DNA of 64,000 bases from Thermococcus sp. CX2. Its GTDB lineage: Archaea; Methanobacteriota_B; Thermococci; Thermococcales; Thermococcaceae. The position numbers and the translations under genes were made by a program. Positions 62,173 through 64,000 of the stretch are shown here, in pieces. Below the pieces are notes generated by a model. The model saw only the letters and a list, made by a program, of their open reading frames with translations, searched no databases and was not told the DNA's origin. The DNA is taken from positions 62,001 through 126,000 of the forward strand of contig NZ_SNUQ01000002.1 in NCBI RefSeq assembly GCF_012027555.1, in the 5' to 3' direction. Position 1 is the stretch's first letter; every line of letters starts with the position of its first letter.

Positions 62173-63150
62173 ATGAGCGAGCCGATACTCAAGGTTGAGA
62201 ACCTAAAGAAGTACTTCCCGATCAGGGGTCTCTTCAGGACGATCGGCTACGTCAAGGCGGTCGATGGGGTAAGCTTCGAGATAAACCGCGGCGAGACCTT
62301 CGGCCTCGTTGGCGAAAGCGGCTGCGGCAAGACCACGACCGGAAGGACGATACTCCGCCTGATAGAGCCCACGGACGGAAAGATAATCTTCCAGGGCAAG
62401 GACGTCACCCACCTGAAGGGCGAGGAGATGAAGTGGTTCAGGAGAAAAGCCCAGATAATGTTCCAGGACCCGTACTCGTCGCTCAACCCCAGGCAGACGG
62501 TCTTTGAAATCATCATGGAACCCGTCCGCTTCCACGGCATCCAGGTGAACGACCCGGAGGAGTTCGTGGTGGGGCTCCTCGAGAGCGTCGGCCTCAACGA
62601 GATGCACCTCTACCGCTACCCCCATGAGTTTTCGGGCGGCCAGAGGCAGCGCATAGCCCTCGCGAGGCTCCTGGCGCTTAAACCAGAGTTCATAGTCCTC
62701 GACGAGCCAACTTCAGCTCTGGACGTCTCCGTCCAAGCAAACATCCTCAACACGCTGAAGGACCTCCAGAGGGAGCACGGCTTTACATACCTCTTCATCA
62801 GCCACGACCTCGGCGTTGTGAAGTACATGAGCCACAGGATGGGCGTGATGTACCTTGGCAAGCTCGTTGAGGTCGGCCCCGCTGAGAGGATATTCGAGAA
62901 CCCGCTGCACCCGTACACGAAGTTCCTCCTCTCAGCCATACCTGTTCCGGACCCAGACCTCGCCAGGGAACTCAAGGAGAAGCGCATGAAGGTCGAAGGC
63001 GAGCCGCCGAGCCCGATAAACCCGCCCGCCGGCTGTCGCTTCCACCCGCGCTGTCCCTTCGCGGAGGAGAGGTGCAGGAAGGAGAAACCTCCGCTCATCG
63101 AGGTCGAGAAGGACCACTACGTCGCCTGCTGGCTCTACGCCAAGTTTTAG
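62173..63150 (+). CDS. dppF: Peptide ABC transporter ATP-binding protein DppF
   Basis: 325 aa. Walker [19 protein letters not shown]-loop [17 protein letters not shown], signature [15 protein letters not shown], Walker [14 protein letters not shown], switch FISHDLGVV. The C-terminus again carries [17 protein letters not shown] with clustered cysteines. It forms the heterodimeric ATPase with DppD. GAGGTGATAGC precedes the ATG. The convergent neighbour overlaps its end by 4 bases. Confidence 0.95.
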   Translation: MSEPILKVENLKKYFPIRGLFRTIGYVKAVDGVSFEINRGETFGLVGESGCGKTTTGRTILRLIEPTDGKIIFQGKDVTHLKGEEMKWFRRKAQIMFQDPYSSLNPRQTVFEIIMEPVRFHGIQVNDPEEFVVGLLESVGLNEMHLYRYPHEFSGGQRQRIALARLLALKPEFIVLDEPTSALDVSVQANILNTLKDLQREHGFTYLFISHDLGVVKYMSHRMGVMYLGKLVEVGPAERIFENPLHPYTKFLLSAIPVPDPDLARELKEKRMKVEGEPPSPINPPAGCRFHPRCPFAEERCRKEKPPLIEVEKDHYVACWLYAKF

Positions 63151-63716
63151 GCCTTTTCTTCCTTCTCCCATTTCAGCCACGCGAGCGCCATTCCAGCCCC
63201 GGGGTCTATTTTGAACAGCTCTCTGTAAACGGGGTCGCCCACTTCGCTCCCGTTTATCTCAACCTCCAGGAAAGCGTAGCCGTAGGGCCTCACAAAGGTC
63301 CGTTCGAGGTCCTTCGGCTTCTTCGCCCCGAGCACCTTCTGCAGTATCGCCAGCGCCAAAAGAGCCTCGCGGTTCTCCTTTGCTAGCTCTTCGTCCCTGT
63401 CAATGTGCCTCTGGTGCCCCGTAGGGATGCCGATGATGCGCCACACGTTCCAGCGCCTCATGTGGTCAGTTCGCTTCCTGAACCCCTCTCCACTCAGCTC
63501 GTAGAGGGCCAGGAAAAGCTCCCTCAAGTAGTTCTCCAAGCCGTCATCGTCAAGCAGAAGAACCGGTGGCCTGTCCATTGTCCACTCAAGGTCATCGGCC
63601 TTCCTTATCAGAGTCGCCCGCCTCTCGAGCTTCGCAACCCTGAGCGAGAAGTATGCATCGACGCCGTATTTCCCCGTCTTCGTCTCGAACAGGACGTAGG
63701 GAATCCTCACCCTCAT
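63147..63716 (-). CDS. Hypothetical protein, 189 aa
   Basis: Not recognised. Soluble alpha/beta protein with an Arg/Lys-rich first half (RIPYVLFETKTGKYGVDAYF, KLERRATLIRKADDLEW), a middle helix LENYLRELFLALYELSGEGF and a second helix ENREALLALAILQKVLGAKK. ATG 63716 follows GGGGGAGAGC; an earlier in-frame start is unsupported. It is transcribed divergently from hel308. No membrane segment or known motif. Confidence 0.65.
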   Translation of the reverse strand: MRVRIPYVLFETKTGKYGVDAYFSLRVAKLERRATLIRKADDLEWTMDRPPVLLLDDDGLENYLRELFLALYELSGEGFRKRTDHMRRWNVWRIIGIPTGHQRHIDRDEELAKENREALLALAILQKVLGAKKPKDLERTFVRPYGYAFLEVEINGSEVGDPVYRELFKIDPGAGMALAWLKWEKEEKA

Positions 63717-63787
63717 GCTCTCCCCCACAACCTTAGGGGGGATAAGCATATAAAACCGCCGGCGGAATGAAACCGGACGTGAGGGTT

Positions 63788-64000
63788 ATGAGAATTGAGG
63801 AGCTTCCCGTTGATGAGCGAGTTAAAAGGATCATCCGGGAGAGAGGCATAGAGGAGCTCTATCCCCCTCAGGCCAAAGCTTTGAAGAGCGGGGTGCTTGA
63901 GGGGAAGAACCTAGTCCTTGCCATCCCTACGGCCAGCGGGAAAACCCTCGTTTCTGAGATAGTGATGGTCAACAAACTCCTGCGTGAGGGCGGAAAAGCG
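63788..64000 (+). CDS. hel308: Hel308/Hjm-type superfamily 2 DNA helicase, 3' end outside the window
   Basis: The first 71 codons are present. [20 protein letters not shown], the Q-motif [10 protein letters not shown] and Walker [21 protein letters not shown] are close to Pyrococcus Hjm/Hel308, a 3'-5' helicase acting on stalled replication forks and Holliday junction-like structures. ATG 63788 follows GTGAGGGTT. A TATA-like GCATATAAAA (about 63747-63756) is followed directly by the palindrome CCGCCGGCGG (63756-63765). Confidence 0.93.
   Translation, partial: MRIEELPVDERVKRIIRERGIEELYPPQAKALKSGVLEGKNLVLAIPTASGKTLVSEIVMVNKLLREGGKA

Noticed and set aside
63756-63765. CCGCCGGCGG palindrome after the hel308 TATA box
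   Set aside because: Position is suggestive but it is a short G/C-only self-complementary run; kept only as a remark.

Overview
The window is a 64-kb piece of an archaeal chromosome of the Thermococcus type (Thermococcales, anaerobic peptide-fermenting hyperthermophile). The evidence is the archaeal information-processing set (TBP, aMBF1, Nop5 and fibrillarin, SRP19, Tpt1/KptA, TrmI, Hel308). Thermococcales catabolic genes agree with this: ADP-forming acyl-CoA synthetase with indolepyruvate oxidoreductase, Nfn/sulfide dehydrogenase, ribose-1,5-bisphosphate isomerase, the dye-linked proline dehydrogenase and pyruvoyl arginine decarboxylase. Shine-Dalgarno motifs of the GGAGGTGAT type and A/T-rich TATA boxes precede most genes. 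Both edges cut genes: an M48 protease at the left and hel308 at the right. No tRNA, rRNA, CRISPR array or insertion sequence was seen.

Layout. 0-7 kb: M48 protease, KptA, an MFS carrier, then a proline uptake and oxidation block (Na+/solute symporter with a small partner, PDH alpha and beta). 7-17 kb: OBG-type GTPase, FL11-like Lrp regulator, PfpI, an envelope cluster (DUF4097-like, PspC, small membrane protein), an orphan CitG-like protein, a DUF1884 protein (family-4 encapsulin-like), MarC, OsmC, radical SAM, a C26 glutaminase homologue that has lost its catalytic residues, a LysN-type aminotransferase and R15P isomerase. 17.8-21.2 kb: an A/T-richer accessory island with a secreted C39-like peptidase and two tandem paralogous anchored proteins. 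21-32 kb: Nop5/fibrillarin, the HMG-CoA synthase/thiolase/DUF35 mevalonate operon, aMBF1, DUF505, TBP and an HDAC-like hydrolase. 32-45 kb: acdA-iorA-iorB, a membrane-bound one-component regulator, an unlisted zinc finger, creatininase/glycosyltransferase/UbiA genes, polyamine genes and a CPA2 antiporter. 45-50 kb: AbrB-ACT protein, an eight-gene Mrp antiporter operon without a hydrogenase module, and GcvH. 50.8-52 kb: an A/T-rich solitary HsdR_N-like nuclease with a possible gene remnant behind it. 52-64 kb: nfnLS, TrmI, DUF257, SRP19, a RAM-only regulator, a five-gene peptide ABC transporter and hel308.

The most striking item is the peptide-binding lipoprotein (dppA). The segment that normally closes the C-terminus of this family sits near its N-terminus, and the C-terminus stops where that segment should begin, so it reads as a circular permutation. 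Other points of interest are the catalytically dead C26 protein, the encapsulin-like protein, the cell-wall-binding/TM/winged-helix regulator, two exact matches to the extended SurR motif (nfn and proline dehydrogenase promoters), and several perfect palindromes placed between TATA box and start. Starts were re-chosen from Shine-Dalgarno position and overlap with the upstream gene; several are TTG or GTG.
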